Made by a program: the position numbers and the translations under genes. The notes under the pieces were generated by a model that did no database searches, had not been told where the DNA came from, and saw only the letters and a list, made by a program, of their open reading frames with translations. From Cytophagales bacterium (lineage in GTDB: Bacteria; Bacteroidota; Bacteroidia; Cytophagales; 172606-1): 64,000 nucleotides of DNA. This document shows positions 21,515 through 29,334 of this stretch, one piece after another. The stretch lies in contig JAUJMU010000001.1 in the NCBI GenBank assembly GCA_030446715.1, forward strand, positions 907,297 through 971,296. The letters are read 5' to 3'. The first letter of the stretch is position 1; every line of letters starts with the position of its first letter.

Positions 21515-22579
21515 CTACACTTTAAAAATCCACCCGTGCGGATCAGCCGCCTTGCCGGTTTTGATGTTATCCATGGTCTGCCGCAGGCGGTTGGAGAGCT
21601 TACGGTTTTCAACGGGAGGCAAGGTATAATCAACGCCTTCGTGGCTGATCACCGCAATGGGCGCAATGGTGGCGGCGGTACCGGCACCGAAAGCTTCTTC
21701 CAGCGTGCCATTTTTTGCGGCTGCAATCACTTCCTCCACCGATACGGGCCGCTCCTCCACGGCATAGCCCCAGTCGCGTGCCAGTTGCAATACGCTGTCG
21801 CGGGTAACGCCCTTCAGGATGGAGTCGGTGGTGGGCGGCGTCACTACTTTGCCATTGATCACGAAGATCACGTTCATCGTGCCGGATTCTTCGAAGTATT
21901 TGTGTTCGCGGCCGTCGGTCCAGAGCAACTGGTCATAGCCCTGCTCCTGGGCCAGTTGCGAGGGGTACATGGCGGCGGCGTAGTTGCCGGCCGCTTTGGC
22001 AAAGCCCATGCCGCCCGGAGCCGCCCGGGTGTAATGCGTCTCCACCTTTACCCGCACCGGCTTGCTGTAGTACGCGCCTACGGGGGAACAGAAAATGATG
22101 AACGAATAGGTATCCGAAGGTTTTACGCCGATGTAATCATCCGTGGCAAACATCACCGGGCGGATGTAGAGTGAATAGCCCGGCTGCGTCGGGATCCAGT
22201 CGCGGTCTATGCTCAGCAACTGGGCCAGGCCGTTCAGGAACATTTCTTCCGGCAGCGGCGGCATACAGAGGCGTTCCGCAGAAGCATTCAGACGGCGGGC
22301 ATTGGCTTCCGGACGGAACACCAGAATCTCGCCGGCTTCGTTTTTATAGGCCTTTAAACCTTCAAACAGTGCCTGGCCGTAGTGCAGCGAAGAAAGCGCC
22401 GGGCTCAGGGAAAGGTTGCCGTACGGCACGATGCGCGGCTGCTGCCACTGCCTGTCTTTATAATCAGCCACAAACATGTGGTCGGCAAAGGTTTTTCCGA
22501 ATTGCAGGGTGTTGAAGTCGCATTCGGCGAGCCGGGAGTGGCTTGTAGTCTGAACGGGATAAGTGGTGACATCTATCAT
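21515..22579 (-). CDS. ilvE: Branched-chain amino-acid aminotransferase IlvE
   Basis: 354-residue fold-type IV PLP enzyme for the last step of Leu, Ile and Val synthesis. Seen: ALFEGLKAYKNEAGEILVFRPEANARRLN, PEEMFLNGLAQLL, LYIRPVMFATDDYIGV, and the PLP-lysine region HKYFEESGTMNVIFV, then DSILKGVTRDSVLQLARDWG. The length and sequence fit the eukaryotic-like bacterial BCAT group. The ATG at 22579 lies 30 bases from a TAAATTTG element. Single gene. Confidence 0.94.
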   Translation of the reverse strand: MIDVTTYPVQTTSHSRLAECDFNTLQFGKTFADHMFVADYKDRQWQQPRIVPYGNLSLSPALSSLHYGQALFEGLKAYKNEAGEILVFRPEANARRLNASAERLCMPPLPEEMFLNGLAQLLSIDRDWIPTQPGYSLYIRPVMFATDDYIGVKPSDTYSFIIFCSPVGAYYSKPVRVKVETHYTRAAPGGMGFAKAAGNYAAAMYPSQLAQEQGYDQLLWTDGREHKYFEESGTMNVIFVINGKVVTPPTTDSILKGVTRDSVLQLARDWGYAVEERPVSVEEVIAAAKNGTLEEAFGAGTAATIAPIAVISHEGVDYTLPPVENRKLSNRLRQTMDNIKTGKAADPHGWIFKV

Positions 22580-22608
22580 AGTCGGATCATTGAATCGGTG
22601 ACGCTTGC

Positions 22609-22616
22609 CAAATTTA
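22609..22616 (-). promoter_or_regulatory. -7 element (TAAATTTG) for ilvE
   Basis: Exact TAnnTTTG on the minus strand, 29 bases before the ilvE ATG. Confidence 0.5.
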
Positions 22617-22654
22617 TCGGTTTCGGCTGATAAAAGGCAGGCTGATGGAGTTTT

Positions 22655-23203
22655 TTATCGCCGGGGTTGCCATTTTACTTCCTCCACACCCAGTTCGTAC
22701 GCCATTTTGCGGCTCAGCACAAAAAGATAATCCGACAGGCGGTTCAGGTACTTGATCACCATTTCGTCCACGGGTTCCTCCTGATCCAGTGCCACCACCA
22801 GCCGTTCGGCGCGGCGGCAGACGGTACGCGCCACGTGGGCCACTGATACGGAAGAGTGACCACCCGGTAACACAAAGTGGCGCAGTTCGGGCAAGGCAGC
22901 ATCCATCAGGTCCATTTCCGCTTCCAGCAGGTGTACGTCGGATTCGAGCAGGTCGGGGGCCGGCCGGCTGGTGCTGTCCGGATCGGTAGCCAGCGAAGCG
23001 CCGATCACGAACAGCCGGTCCTGAACTTCCTTCAGCAGCTCCAGCCGGACCCGGTTTACTTCCTGGTCGCGCAGCAGGCCTATGTATGCGTTCAGTTCGT
23101 CCACGGTGCCGTAGGTGTCAATCCGGTGATTTGATTTGGAAACCCGGGTACCGCCAATCAGCGAGGTTTTTCCCTGATCGCCTTTTTTGGTGTATATCTT
23201 CAT
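22655..23203 (-). CDS. Cob(I)yrinic acid a,c-diamide adenosyltransferase, PduO type
   Basis: 182 residues. Transfers the adenosyl group of ATP to cob(I)alamin to form coenzyme B12. Seen: N-terminal ATP loop KKGDQGKTSLIGG, TYGTVDELNAYIGLLRD, the helical-bundle motif HFVLPGG and the VCRRAERLVVAL arginine motif that binds ATP. The acceptor could be salvage cobalamin, as no other B12 genes are in the window. Upstream of ilvE on the same strand with a 75-base gap that contains the ilvE promoter element. Confidence 0.92.
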   Translation of the reverse strand: MKIYTKKGDQGKTSLIGGTRVSKSNHRIDTYGTVDELNAYIGLLRDQEVNRVRLELLKEVQDRLFVIGASLATDPDSTSRPAPDLLESDVHLLEAEMDLMDAALPELRHFVLPGGHSSVSVAHVARTVCRRAERLVVALDQEEPVDEMVIKYLNRLSDYLFVLSRKMAYELGVEEVKWQPRR

Positions 23204-23324
23204 AGGTATTTGTTGCTCCGAAGGGGAGTTTGGGAGTTAAGGGGTCGGGGAGGCAGAGGGGTGGTTATATCCAGCTGTCACTCCCGTAAAGAAAGAGAAA
23301 AAAGAACCGGTTTGTTTCAATCCG

Positions 23325-24020
23325 CTACTCAACCGGGGCATCTACTACCTTTACCACCTTCCAGAGGCCGCGGATGTCCTGCAGGGGTACGGGCATGCTG
23401 CCGCCTTCGGGGTTATCGGAGTGCAGGGTCAGCAGCTTCTTGGTGAGCAGTTCGTTGTCCCGGATGCGCTTGATTACGAAGTAGTCTTTGTACATCACGG
23501 CGTACACGCCGCCGGACTGGTAGCACCAGTCGCCCTTATCCACGCATACGGCCATCACCCTGGCACCGTGGCGGATCTGGGGCCACATGCTGTTGCCTTC
23601 TACTTCAAATACGGCGGCATTCTTGTAAACCTTGCCGTCAGCTGAGTACACGCGGTAGGTTTCCATGTTGTCGAACCGGCAGTTGTCAGGGTACTGGTTC
23701 ACGAATGTGGCCTGGAACCGGATGGGCACAAAGGGATAATCCGTGTAATTTTTGTCCTGCGGAGGGGTAACAATCCGCGCATTGGGTTCGGGAAAAAACA
23801 TATCACCATCTCCGTTTAGCAGCCATCCTGGATTTACCTGCCTGAACGTGTCGGTAATGGCCGAAAGCGTATCAAAGCTGGGTTTTGTTTTGCCATTTAC
23901 CACCGCGTATATTTTCTCAGGACGGTCATAGCCCAGTGCCTTGCTGAACTGATACGTAGTAAGGCCCAGAGAATCAATAAGACGGGAGAGTCTCTCGTTT
24001 ATTCCAGTAGTTACCGGCAT
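23325..24020 (-). CDS. CI/LexA-like repressor (XRE HTH + S24 peptidase)
   Basis: 231 residues. An N-terminal HTH (about 5-70: RLSRLIDSLGLTTYQFSKAL, KIYAVVNGKTKPSFDTLSAI) is followed by GWLLNGDGDMFF, a segment typical of Bacteroidota phage-type repressors. The C-terminal S24 domain has the Ser nucleophile S144 in EGNSMWP and the general base K184 in FVIKRI. No clear Ala-Gly or Cys-Gly cleavage site was found in the linker, so self-cleavage is uncertain. Likely an LPS- or DNA-damage-responsive regulator of phage origin. Divergent from the Dabb-family gene; a weak dyad lies in between. Confidence 0.85.
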   Translation of the reverse strand: MPVTTGINERLSRLIDSLGLTTYQFSKALGYDRPEKIYAVVNGKTKPSFDTLSAITDTFRQVNPGWLLNGDGDMFFPEPNARIVTPPQDKNYTDYPFVPIRFQATFVNQYPDNCRFDNMETYRVYSADGKVYKNAAVFEVEGNSMWPQIRHGARVMAVCVDKGDWCYQSGGVYAVMYKDYFVIKRIRDNELLTKKLLTLHSDNPEGGSMPVPLQDIRGLWKVVKVVDAPVE

Positions 24021-24049
24021 AACAGCTAAGGTTTACGGGTTTTTTTAAT

Positions 24050-24076
24050 GTAAGTTATAAAATATTGTATAGTTAC
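24050..24076. promoter_or_regulatory. Possible operator dyad between the repressor and Dabb genes
   Basis: GTAAGTTATA and TATAGTTAC form an imperfect dyad around AAATATTG. Position fits autoregulation of the repressor, but the match is weak and the region is AT-rich. Confidence 0.2.
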
Positions 24077-24197
24077 GTACCACTATCCCGAAATATCGGC
24101 AAGCCTGTGATCATCACAGCGAGAGCCGGTTTGGTGTGCCCATAGTCGCCATCCGTCGAAAAATCCGGTGAACTGGCATCAGAATCGCTTGCGGGTA

Positions 24198-24228
24198 TTG
24201 AAATCACCTTTTCAAACAATTATATTTG
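24198..24228 (+). promoter_or_regulatory. Promoter of the Dabb-family gene: TTG at -33, TATATTTG at -7
   Basis: TTG at 24198-24200 and TATATTTG at 24221-24228 are 20 bases apart, the best full Bacteroidota-type promoter in the window. A start near 24235 leaves a leader of about 40 bases. Confidence 0.65.
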
Positions 24229-24275
24229 TGCATGTACCTTTTGGTGCATTTTTCACTCCTTAATGTCTGCGTACC

Positions 24276-24671
24276 ATGAGAAACAACCTGATACCACTCC
24301 TTTTTGTACTGCTGCTTCCCGGTCTGGCTATCCTTACCAGTTTTGTGCGTGATCAAAAGGAGCAGGTCCGGCACGTAGTTGTGTTCAAATACAAGCCTGA
24401 TGCTACCGAAAAGCAGATCAATGAAGTGACCAGTGCCTTCCGGACACTGAAGACAAGCATACCCGGAATCGTATCTTTTGAGCATGGTACCAACAATAGT
24501 CCCGAAAAGAAGAACCTGGGCTTTACCCACGTGTACATGCTTACTTTCGAAGATGCCAAAGCCCGTGACAACTACCTGCCACATCCGGAGCACAAGAAAT
24601 TTGGCCAGTTGCTGGGTAAACTCGGTGTGCTGGAAGATGCCTTTGTAGTGGATTACCTGCCCAATCAGTAG
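24276..24671 (+). CDS. Exported Dabb (stress-responsive A/B barrel) protein
   Basis: 131 residues. A hydrophobic N-terminal segment (LIPLLFVLLLPGLAILTSF) looks like an uncleaved anchor or signal peptide. A ferredoxin-like dimeric alpha/beta barrel follows: RHVVVFKYKPDATEKQINEV, IPGIVSFEHGTNNS, GFTHVYMLTFEDAKARDNYLPHPEHKKF. The last motif is the family signature. Biochemical role in this family is mostly unknown. It is expressed from a strong promoter and ends at a hairpin terminator, so it is monocistronic. Confidence 0.85.
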   Translation: MRNNLIPLLFVLLLPGLAILTSFVRDQKEQVRHVVVFKYKPDATEKQINEVTSAFRTLKTSIPGIVSFEHGTNNSPEKKNLGFTHVYMLTFEDAKARDNYLPHPEHKKFGQLLGKLGVLEDAFVVDYLPNQ

Positions 24672-24704
24672 CCCGCCTGGCCTATCTGAAAGGCTTGCAG
24701 GCTC

Positions 24705-24748
24705 AGCCCTCCCCGGCGATGATTCGTCAGGGAGTGGCTTTTATTTTT
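24705..24748 (+). terminator. Terminator of the Dabb-family gene
   Basis: AGCC-CTCCC pairs with GGGAGTGGCT (one bulge) and is followed by TTTTATTTTT. Confidence 0.65.
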
Positions 24749-24767
24749 GCGTACGGGAAGCGGTTCC

Positions 24768-24836
24768 CGCAGATTTACTCCTGATCAGCGTATATCTGCG
24801 TCCTTATCTGCGGAAATCTGCGAGAAATATTTTCTG
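24768..24836. repeat. Intergenic repeat, CGCAGATTT/ATCTGCG family, copy 1
   Basis: Repeated ATCTGCG words ending in ATCTGCGAGAAATATTTT. The end is nearly the same as the repeat at 41386-41465 (ATCTGCGAGAAATTTTTT). Confidence 0.55.
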
Positions 24837-24844
24837 TGAATCCT

Positions 24845-25240
24845 TCACGCCTGATCACCTTCCCGCTGCGTTTTGTGCCGGCAATCCGGTGTGCTGGCCG
24901 AGGCCCCGAACCAGTACTGAAATATCTGTACCACTACCGTCCCCAGGATACCCAGCAGAATATTGAAGATGTCCTTGTTGACCAGGTCGTCTTCCCGGTA
25001 AAGCACGCCGAAAAGCAATCCCACAAAGGAAAGGATGACCAGTGTAGCTGCGCCATTCTGTACCCATATCCGTACCGCATGCTGGCTGGCCGGTTCCCGG
25101 ATGGCTGCTCCGGCCGGGGGCTGGGCGGCAATCAGGTTGTCGCCGGCGGGTCCCGTTCCAAGCCGGTAATCTCCACTGGCTTGAGCAGATGACGGGTGCT
25201 TAAACTCTTCCTGCATCTGTGATTTTACTCTTTTCAGCAT
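24845..25240 (-). CDS. Small membrane protein of unknown function
   Basis: 131 residues. A polar, Ala/Pro-rich N-terminal half (to about residue 58) is followed by two predicted membrane helices (ATLVILSFVGLLFGVLY and IFNILLGILGTVVVQIFQYWFG) separated by a short acidic loop, then a charged tail. The two-helix plan, with an ILGTVVVQIFxYxFG-like second helix, resembles holin-like or phage-borne membrane proteins, but no family was recognised. It lies in the small-gene zone with two CI-like regulators. Convergent with the Dabb gene. Confidence 0.55.
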   Translation of the reverse strand: MLKRVKSQMQEEFKHPSSAQASGDYRLGTGPAGDNLIAAQPPAGAAIREPASQHAVRIWVQNGAATLVILSFVGLLFGVLYREDDLVNKDIFNILLGILGTVVVQIFQYWFGASASTPDCRHKTQREGDQA

Positions 25241-25423
25241 AAGCTTTTCCTTTGGTCATTTGGTTAGGTCGTGCAAAGGGTATTTTACCAATAGCTTTAG
25301 TTTGCCATCCCCGGGCACTAAAGCGCAAAAATTATTGGTCATTTTCTACATACAATATACGTTATATAATAATATTTGTATATCTTGGTGTACGTAATCT
25401 GCCATTTAAGCCTGTTTTTGCTC

Positions 25424-25627
25424 ATGACGATCCGGAGAATTGTAATATCGCCGAAGGAGGTTGCCACCCTGACTGGCCGCAGCGTCAGCTACGCCCGGCG
25501 GCTGGTGCGCACAATCAAGAACGAAACGGGCAAGTCACGCGCCGATATGCTGACAGTGGAGGAGTTCTGTAGCTTTACGAAACTGAATGCGGAAGAGGTA
25601 CGCCGGGCACTGGAAGGAGATAAGTAG
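25424..25627 (+). CDS. Small DNA-binding-like protein
   Basis: 67 residues from the ATG at 25424 (MTIRRIVISPKEVATLTGRS). The text SPKEVATLTGRSVSYARRLVRTIKNETGK reads as a winged-helix/MerR-like or excisionase-like helix-turn-helix, and LTVEEFCSFTKLNAEEVRRAL as a second helical pair. Similar short proteins are common in Bacteroidota genomes and have no assigned role. An in-frame hydrophobic upstream extension (from 25376) is unlikely to be translated. Function not known; DNA binding inferred from the fold pattern only. Confidence 0.6.
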   Translation: MTIRRIVISPKEVATLTGRSVSYARRLVRTIKNETGKSRADMLTVEEFCSFTKLNAEEVRRALEGDK

Positions 25628-25740
25628 CCAATTTCGGATGATGAGTGGCAGTGGCAGGCGCAACACAACGATCCGGACAGGGAGACAGGGGTCAGTCCGG
25701 GGAACAGATTGCAGACTACCGGTCCGGGGACCAGGATGGA

Positions 25741-26211
25741 TCAGCCGCCGGGACTGCCGAGGATGTTGAATTCCATCCCGATAATCACCCATTGGCCGGA
25801 TGTTTCTCTGCGGAGAATGAATCGCACCCTTTCCCGTGGTCCGTTCTGGTCCAGGAAAGCAACCTGAGCAGTGTCACCTTCTATTTTCTGTACCACCCGG
25901 GTTTTGTGCACGGCCAGCAGCGAAGGAAGCCGGTTGTCGCGGGCGAAACGCCTGACAAGGGCTACCTGCGCCTGCAAAAGGCTATCAGCTATCCGGGGAT
26001 TTCCATCTGCTTCCCTGAATACCAGCAGCGGGTCTATAAACTGGCGTGCCGACTCTGCATCGCCGTATAGTTCAGCGCTGAGAAGTTTGGTAACGGTAAT
26101 ATAGGGGGCTTCTATTTCTTCTGAACTATCCACCGGTTTTTGGCTGCAGCCATGAAACACTACAGCGATCAGCAAAAAAAAGAGAAGGTAGCGAGGCCTT
26201 TGCAGGTGCAT
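25741..26211 (-). CDS. Lipoprotein with NTF2-like/DUF4878-like domain
   Basis: 156 residues. A lipoprotein signal (RYLLFFLLIAVVFHGC, lipobox FHGC) precedes a small alpha/beta domain: YITVTKLLSAELYGDAESARQFIDP, LLAVHKTRVVQKIEGDTAQVAFLD, RVRFILRRETSGQWVIIGMEFN. The arrangement resembles DUF4878/SnoaL-like lumazine folds that bind small ligands, but the match is weak. Anchored in the inner or outer membrane, facing the periplasm. A TACCTTTG element ends only 7 bases before the ATG, so the transcript would have almost no leader. Confidence 0.65.
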   Translation of the reverse strand: MHLQRPRYLLFFLLIAVVFHGCSQKPVDSSEEIEAPYITVTKLLSAELYGDAESARQFIDPLLVFREADGNPRIADSLLQAQVALVRRFARDNRLPSLLAVHKTRVVQKIEGDTAQVAFLDQNGPRERVRFILRRETSGQWVIIGMEFNILGSPGG

Positions 26212-26218
26212 AGAATTA

Positions 26219-26226
26219 CAAAGGTA
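26219..26226 (-). promoter_or_regulatory. -7 element (TACCTTTG) immediately before the lipoprotein ATG
   Basis: Exact TAnnTTTG on the minus strand. Transcription would begin at about 26212, next to the start codon at 26211, so the mRNA would be near-leaderless. Confidence 0.4.
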
Positions 26227-26299
26227 ATGCTTCCGGGTAATCCCTTAAAAATAAAAGCAGGCCAACGGAAACAACGGAGCGTGGCCAGTGAAGGGATAC

Positions 26300-26458
26300 T
26301 TACCTCTGGTCTTCAGTTATTCTCGGATTACGGGCCAGCTCGTCTTCAAAAAGTTTCTGCATTTGCCGGAAATCCCTTTCCTCCTTCCGCCTGCTCATGT
26401 AAGTCGTGATTACCAGTAACAGGGTCAGCAACAATGGAATAAATACGATACGCCACAT
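26300..26458 (-). CDS. 52-residue small membrane protein
   Basis: ATG at 26458, TAA at 26300-26302. One N-terminal hydrophobic helix (IVFIPLLLTLLLVITTYM) is followed by a highly charged helix (SRRKEERDFRQMQKLFEDEL) and a short polar end. The positive residues after the helix put the tail in the cytoplasm. Hydrophobic-charged design and codon use look protein-like, and it lies 88 bases upstream of the lipoprotein on the same strand. No family recognised. Confidence 0.5.
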   Translation of the reverse strand: MWRIVFIPLLLTLLLVITTYMSRRKEERDFRQMQKLFEDELARNPRITEDQR

Positions 26459-27078
26459 ATATTTTTAATTGCCATAGTGAAAAAAATACCCCCGGAGGGG
26501 CAGCTTTTACATAAAAGTAAAAAAAATCTTTATTTTTTTATATTTACTCACAGGGTTTAATTCCTATTACTGAACTATTGGACGATTTGTTTACCTGATT
26601 TACAGTAAATTCACCGGTAATCTCATTTTTTCCAGGTCTGTCTAAAAAATGGCAATGGCCCGGACTTGCTCCATTCCGGCTCCGCTTCGGGTACTGCTTC
26701 CTGCCAGTCCCGGTTGAAAGGATAAGACCTGTTCGTTAATTTCACACTTTTGTGAACCCGGTCTGGCTCAGGCAAAAAGTATTCTGTTTTTTCAGAAACA
26801 TTGATTACTTTGCCTTTGGCATAAAATTTAATTGAATTCAGAATGCCTCATCAATCGGTTACTTGCTGAGCTGATTCACAACCGCACCTGATGCGAATAA
26901 AACCTTCCGGCAGACTAAAGTGGTTTACAGGCTGGGGCAATGCGGGAATTTAAAACCTGGGTGGCCCCTGGTACAGATCACTGCCCTGTATTCTGTTTTC
27001 AATTATACCAAAAGAAATATCGGATGCAAACAACCCGCAGCTGATGACCTGTCGTATAAATAGAAATATTTTGTTTAT
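26459..27078. other. AT-rich intergenic stretch without recognised gene
   Basis: About 620 bases upstream of the second CI-like regulator. It contains A/T runs (near 26520-26545) and no ORF with family likeness, no tRNA fold and no clear promoter other than that at 27104. Confidence 0.4.
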
Positions 27079-27111
27079 ATTACATAACATTACATAAAAT
27101 TAATATCTTTG
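27079..27111 (+). promoter_or_regulatory. Promoter region with tandem ATTACATAA repeat for the XRE gene
   Basis: ATTACATAAC-ATTACATAAA (27079-27098) is a head-to-tail repeat 5 bases upstream of an exact -7 element TATCTTTG (27104-27111). It covers the position of the -33 contact and could be the regulator's own operator. Confidence 0.4.
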
Positions 27112-27158
27112 GCAGAGATATACTTTTATTCATAATTCACTCAAAACAAATAGGTTAA

Positions 27159-27701
27159 ATGACGACAAGCCTGGAATCCATCGGAAGCAGATTAAGCCAG
27201 TATTTATCCCATAAACGTATTGGGATCAATAAATTTGGCAGGTTAACCAACACGTCGGGTGCGCAGATATCCAATATTATTAATGGAAAAAACTACGGGA
27301 TGACCAAGCTGATTGAGATCATCCGGGTGTGCCCCGATCTTAATATGCTGTGGCTGTTAAAAGGAGAAGGCGAAATGCTGCCGGTATCCGGCAGCGAAGC
27401 GGGCAACACTGATAAGGCAGCTTCTGTATCCGGCAGCGAGCATCAGAAGAAGATCAATGCTCTCGTTGAGGAAAACAGGGCAATCAAAGCTGAATTGGAC
27501 AAGATTACCATGAAGCACGATGCCATTGAAGGTGCGATCACGTATCAGAATATGACCATTGATGCCTATAAGAATTCTATCGATGTGCTGTCGGCCACCA
27601 ATCGGGATCTGAAGGATCTGCTGCAGTTGTACAAAACTTCTACTCCACAGGCGCAGATGAGCGCTTCATCTGAAGAGACGAAGAACAGAAAATCTGCCTG
27701 A
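27159..27701 (+). CDS. XRE-family regulator with C-terminal coiled coil
   Basis: 180 residues. An N-terminal HTH (about 5-75: GSRLSQYLSHKRIGINKFGRL, SGAQISNIINGKNYGMTKLIEII) is followed by MLWLLKGEGEML, a segment shared with the repressor at 23325-24020 (WLLNGDGDMF) and typical of Bacteroidota phage-type regulators. A long coiled coil (about 95-160: KKINALVEENRAIKAELDKI) probably dimerises it. There is no S24 peptidase domain. Its own promoter carries a tandem repeat. Could regulate neighbouring small genes or a lost element. Confidence 0.75.
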   Translation: MTTSLESIGSRLSQYLSHKRIGINKFGRLTNTSGAQISNIINGKNYGMTKLIEIIRVCPDLNMLWLLKGEGEMLPVSGSEAGNTDKAASVSGSEHQKKINALVEENRAIKAELDKITMKHDAIEGAITYQNMTIDAYKNSIDVLSATNRDLKDLLQLYKTSTPQAQMSASSEETKNRKSA

Positions 27702-27742
27702 TTGCTGCATTCAAAAAATTTTATTTATACACCACTTTTGGT

Positions 27743-27794
27743 CATGGGCTTTGCCAGGTCTGCTTCGGAAGAGGCAAACCAGGCAAAGCTCATG
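27743..27794 (+). repeat. Long imperfect hairpin after the XRE gene
   Basis: CATGGGCTTTGCCAGGT pairs with ACCAGGCAAAGCTCATG, with an extra CTGC/GGCA pairing near a TTCGGAAG loop. No U-run follows. In the 312-base stretch 27702-28013, nothing else is recognisable. Confidence 0.5.
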
Positions 27795-28013
27795 GCGTTC
27801 TATACCCCGGCGTAAGTAATTACGGCAAATTAACGCAGTAAGCCTGTCCGGAAGTCAATTCACGGCAATTGTTTCTTACGTGCTGATTCTCTTAATTGGA
27901 TAAAGTAAATACATCATTATTACCTTCCGTTTATAGCTTATCATTTTGGTAAAATCTTCTTTTGCAAACAAACATCTTTTCAAGCAGCCCCTCAATTTCA
28001 TTATTAACCCGGG

Positions 28014-29282
28014 TCAGGTCTTCTTATGAAATAATGATGGCGGCAGCAGATAAATCACGTTGCCCAGCGGCCGGATCAGCATATTGCGGCTCAGGAAGTA
28101 GTCATACAGGCTGTTCCGCACCTCATTAAAATAAGAGGTAGTTGAGTTGGTGCGGATTTCGGCCGCCAGAATCACGCCTGCGCAGCGGACATTGAGCACG
28201 GCCGGATGGGTCTCAATCCGGGCGGCGAACTCCCGGTGGCGTTCTGCAATCCGGTAACGGTTAAGGGTACACGCTTCCCGGAGCAGCATATCCAGACTGG
28301 CGTTTGCTGCCGCGCAGGCCAGGGGATTGGCCGTAAAGGAATGGCCGTGGAAGAATGTCTTCATCAGGTCGGAGGAGCGGTAGGCGGCAATCACTGCTTC
28401 CGTGCAACTGGTGACGCCCAGGGGCAATGCTCCGCCGGTAATGCCTTTTGAAAGGCACATAATATCCGGTTTGGTTGCGCAGCTTTCCGAGGCAAACAGC
28501 ATTCCGGTGCGGCCGAAGCCAGTCATTACCTCGTCGGCAATGCACAAAATGTGGTTGGCCCTGGCAATTTGGAGCAACGCTTCCAGCACTTCCGCCGCGT
28601 ACATGCGCATGCCGGCGGCTCCCTGCACCAGCGGTTCGTAAATAAACGCCGCTATTTCGCCGGACTCTGCCAGACGTTTGAAGGACTGAAGGACTGACTC
28701 AACTGATGCGGAATCCGGGAATGGCAGGAATTCCACTTCGAACAGGTACGAATGATAAGCGGCGGTAAAAGGACCGCGATCTCCGACGGCCATCGCCCCG
28801 AACGTGTCGCCGTGGTAGGAGCCGTCCAGCGCAGCGATCTTCGGCTTGCTGATCCCCTGGTTGTGCCAGTACTGAAAGGCCATCTTCAGGCCCACTTCCA
28901 CCGCCGTGCTGCCGTTGTCGGAGTAGAATATTTTTGACTGATTGTCGGGCAGAATTTCCAGTAGCCGCTCTGCCAGCCGTACGGCCGGTTCGTGGGTGAA
29001 CCCGGCAAAGATGACGTGCTCCAGCCGCAGGGCCTGTTCATAAATGGCCCGGGCAATGTGCTCATTGGAGTGCCCGTGCAGGTTTACCCACCAGGAGCCG
29101 ATGCAGTCGAGGATTTCCCGGCCGTCGGCGGTGTGCAGATAGCAGCCCTTCCCACCGGTCAGCGGCACGCTTTTATGGCTGTCAGAAAGAGGTGTAAACG
29201 GGTGCCAGACCGCCCGCTGATCGCGGGAGAGCAAATCAGCGGGAAGGGCTAGTGGCGCAGGGATAAGGGAAGTATTATTCAT
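28014..29282 (-). CDS. bioA: Adenosylmethionine-8-amino-7-oxononanoate aminotransferase BioA
   Basis: 422-residue class-III PLP aminotransferase; makes 7,8-diaminopelargonate in biotin synthesis using SAM as amino donor. Seen: RAVWHPFTPLSDSH, DCIGSWWVNLHGHSN (the Trp-Trp and loop that hold KAPA and SAM), DGSYHGDTFGAMAVG, IADEVMTGFGRTG and the PLP lysine in MCLSKGITGG. ATG at 29282. On the same strand as bioB 0.9 kb upstream, but an AlbA_2 gene and a repeat lie in between; bioF and bioD are not in the window. Confidence 0.93.
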   Translation of the reverse strand: MNNTSLIPAPLALPADLLSRDQRAVWHPFTPLSDSHKSVPLTGGKGCYLHTADGREILDCIGSWWVNLHGHSNEHIARAIYEQALRLEHVIFAGFTHEPAVRLAERLLEILPDNQSKIFYSDNGSTAVEVGLKMAFQYWHNQGISKPKIAALDGSYHGDTFGAMAVGDRGPFTAAYHSYLFEVEFLPFPDSASVESVLQSFKRLAESGEIAAFIYEPLVQGAAGMRMYAAEVLEALLQIARANHILCIADEVMTGFGRTGMLFASESCATKPDIMCLSKGITGGALPLGVTSCTEAVIAAYRSSDLMKTFFHGHSFTANPLACAAANASLDMLLREACTLNRYRIAERHREFAARIETHPAVLNVRCAGVILAAEIRTNSTTSYFNEVRNSLYDYFLSRNMLIRPLGNVIYLLPPSLFHKKT

Positions 29283-29334
29283 GCGGGTAGTCGGGACTAT
29301 CCGGTAAAGTTAGGCCGGAAAGGCTGAAAAAACT

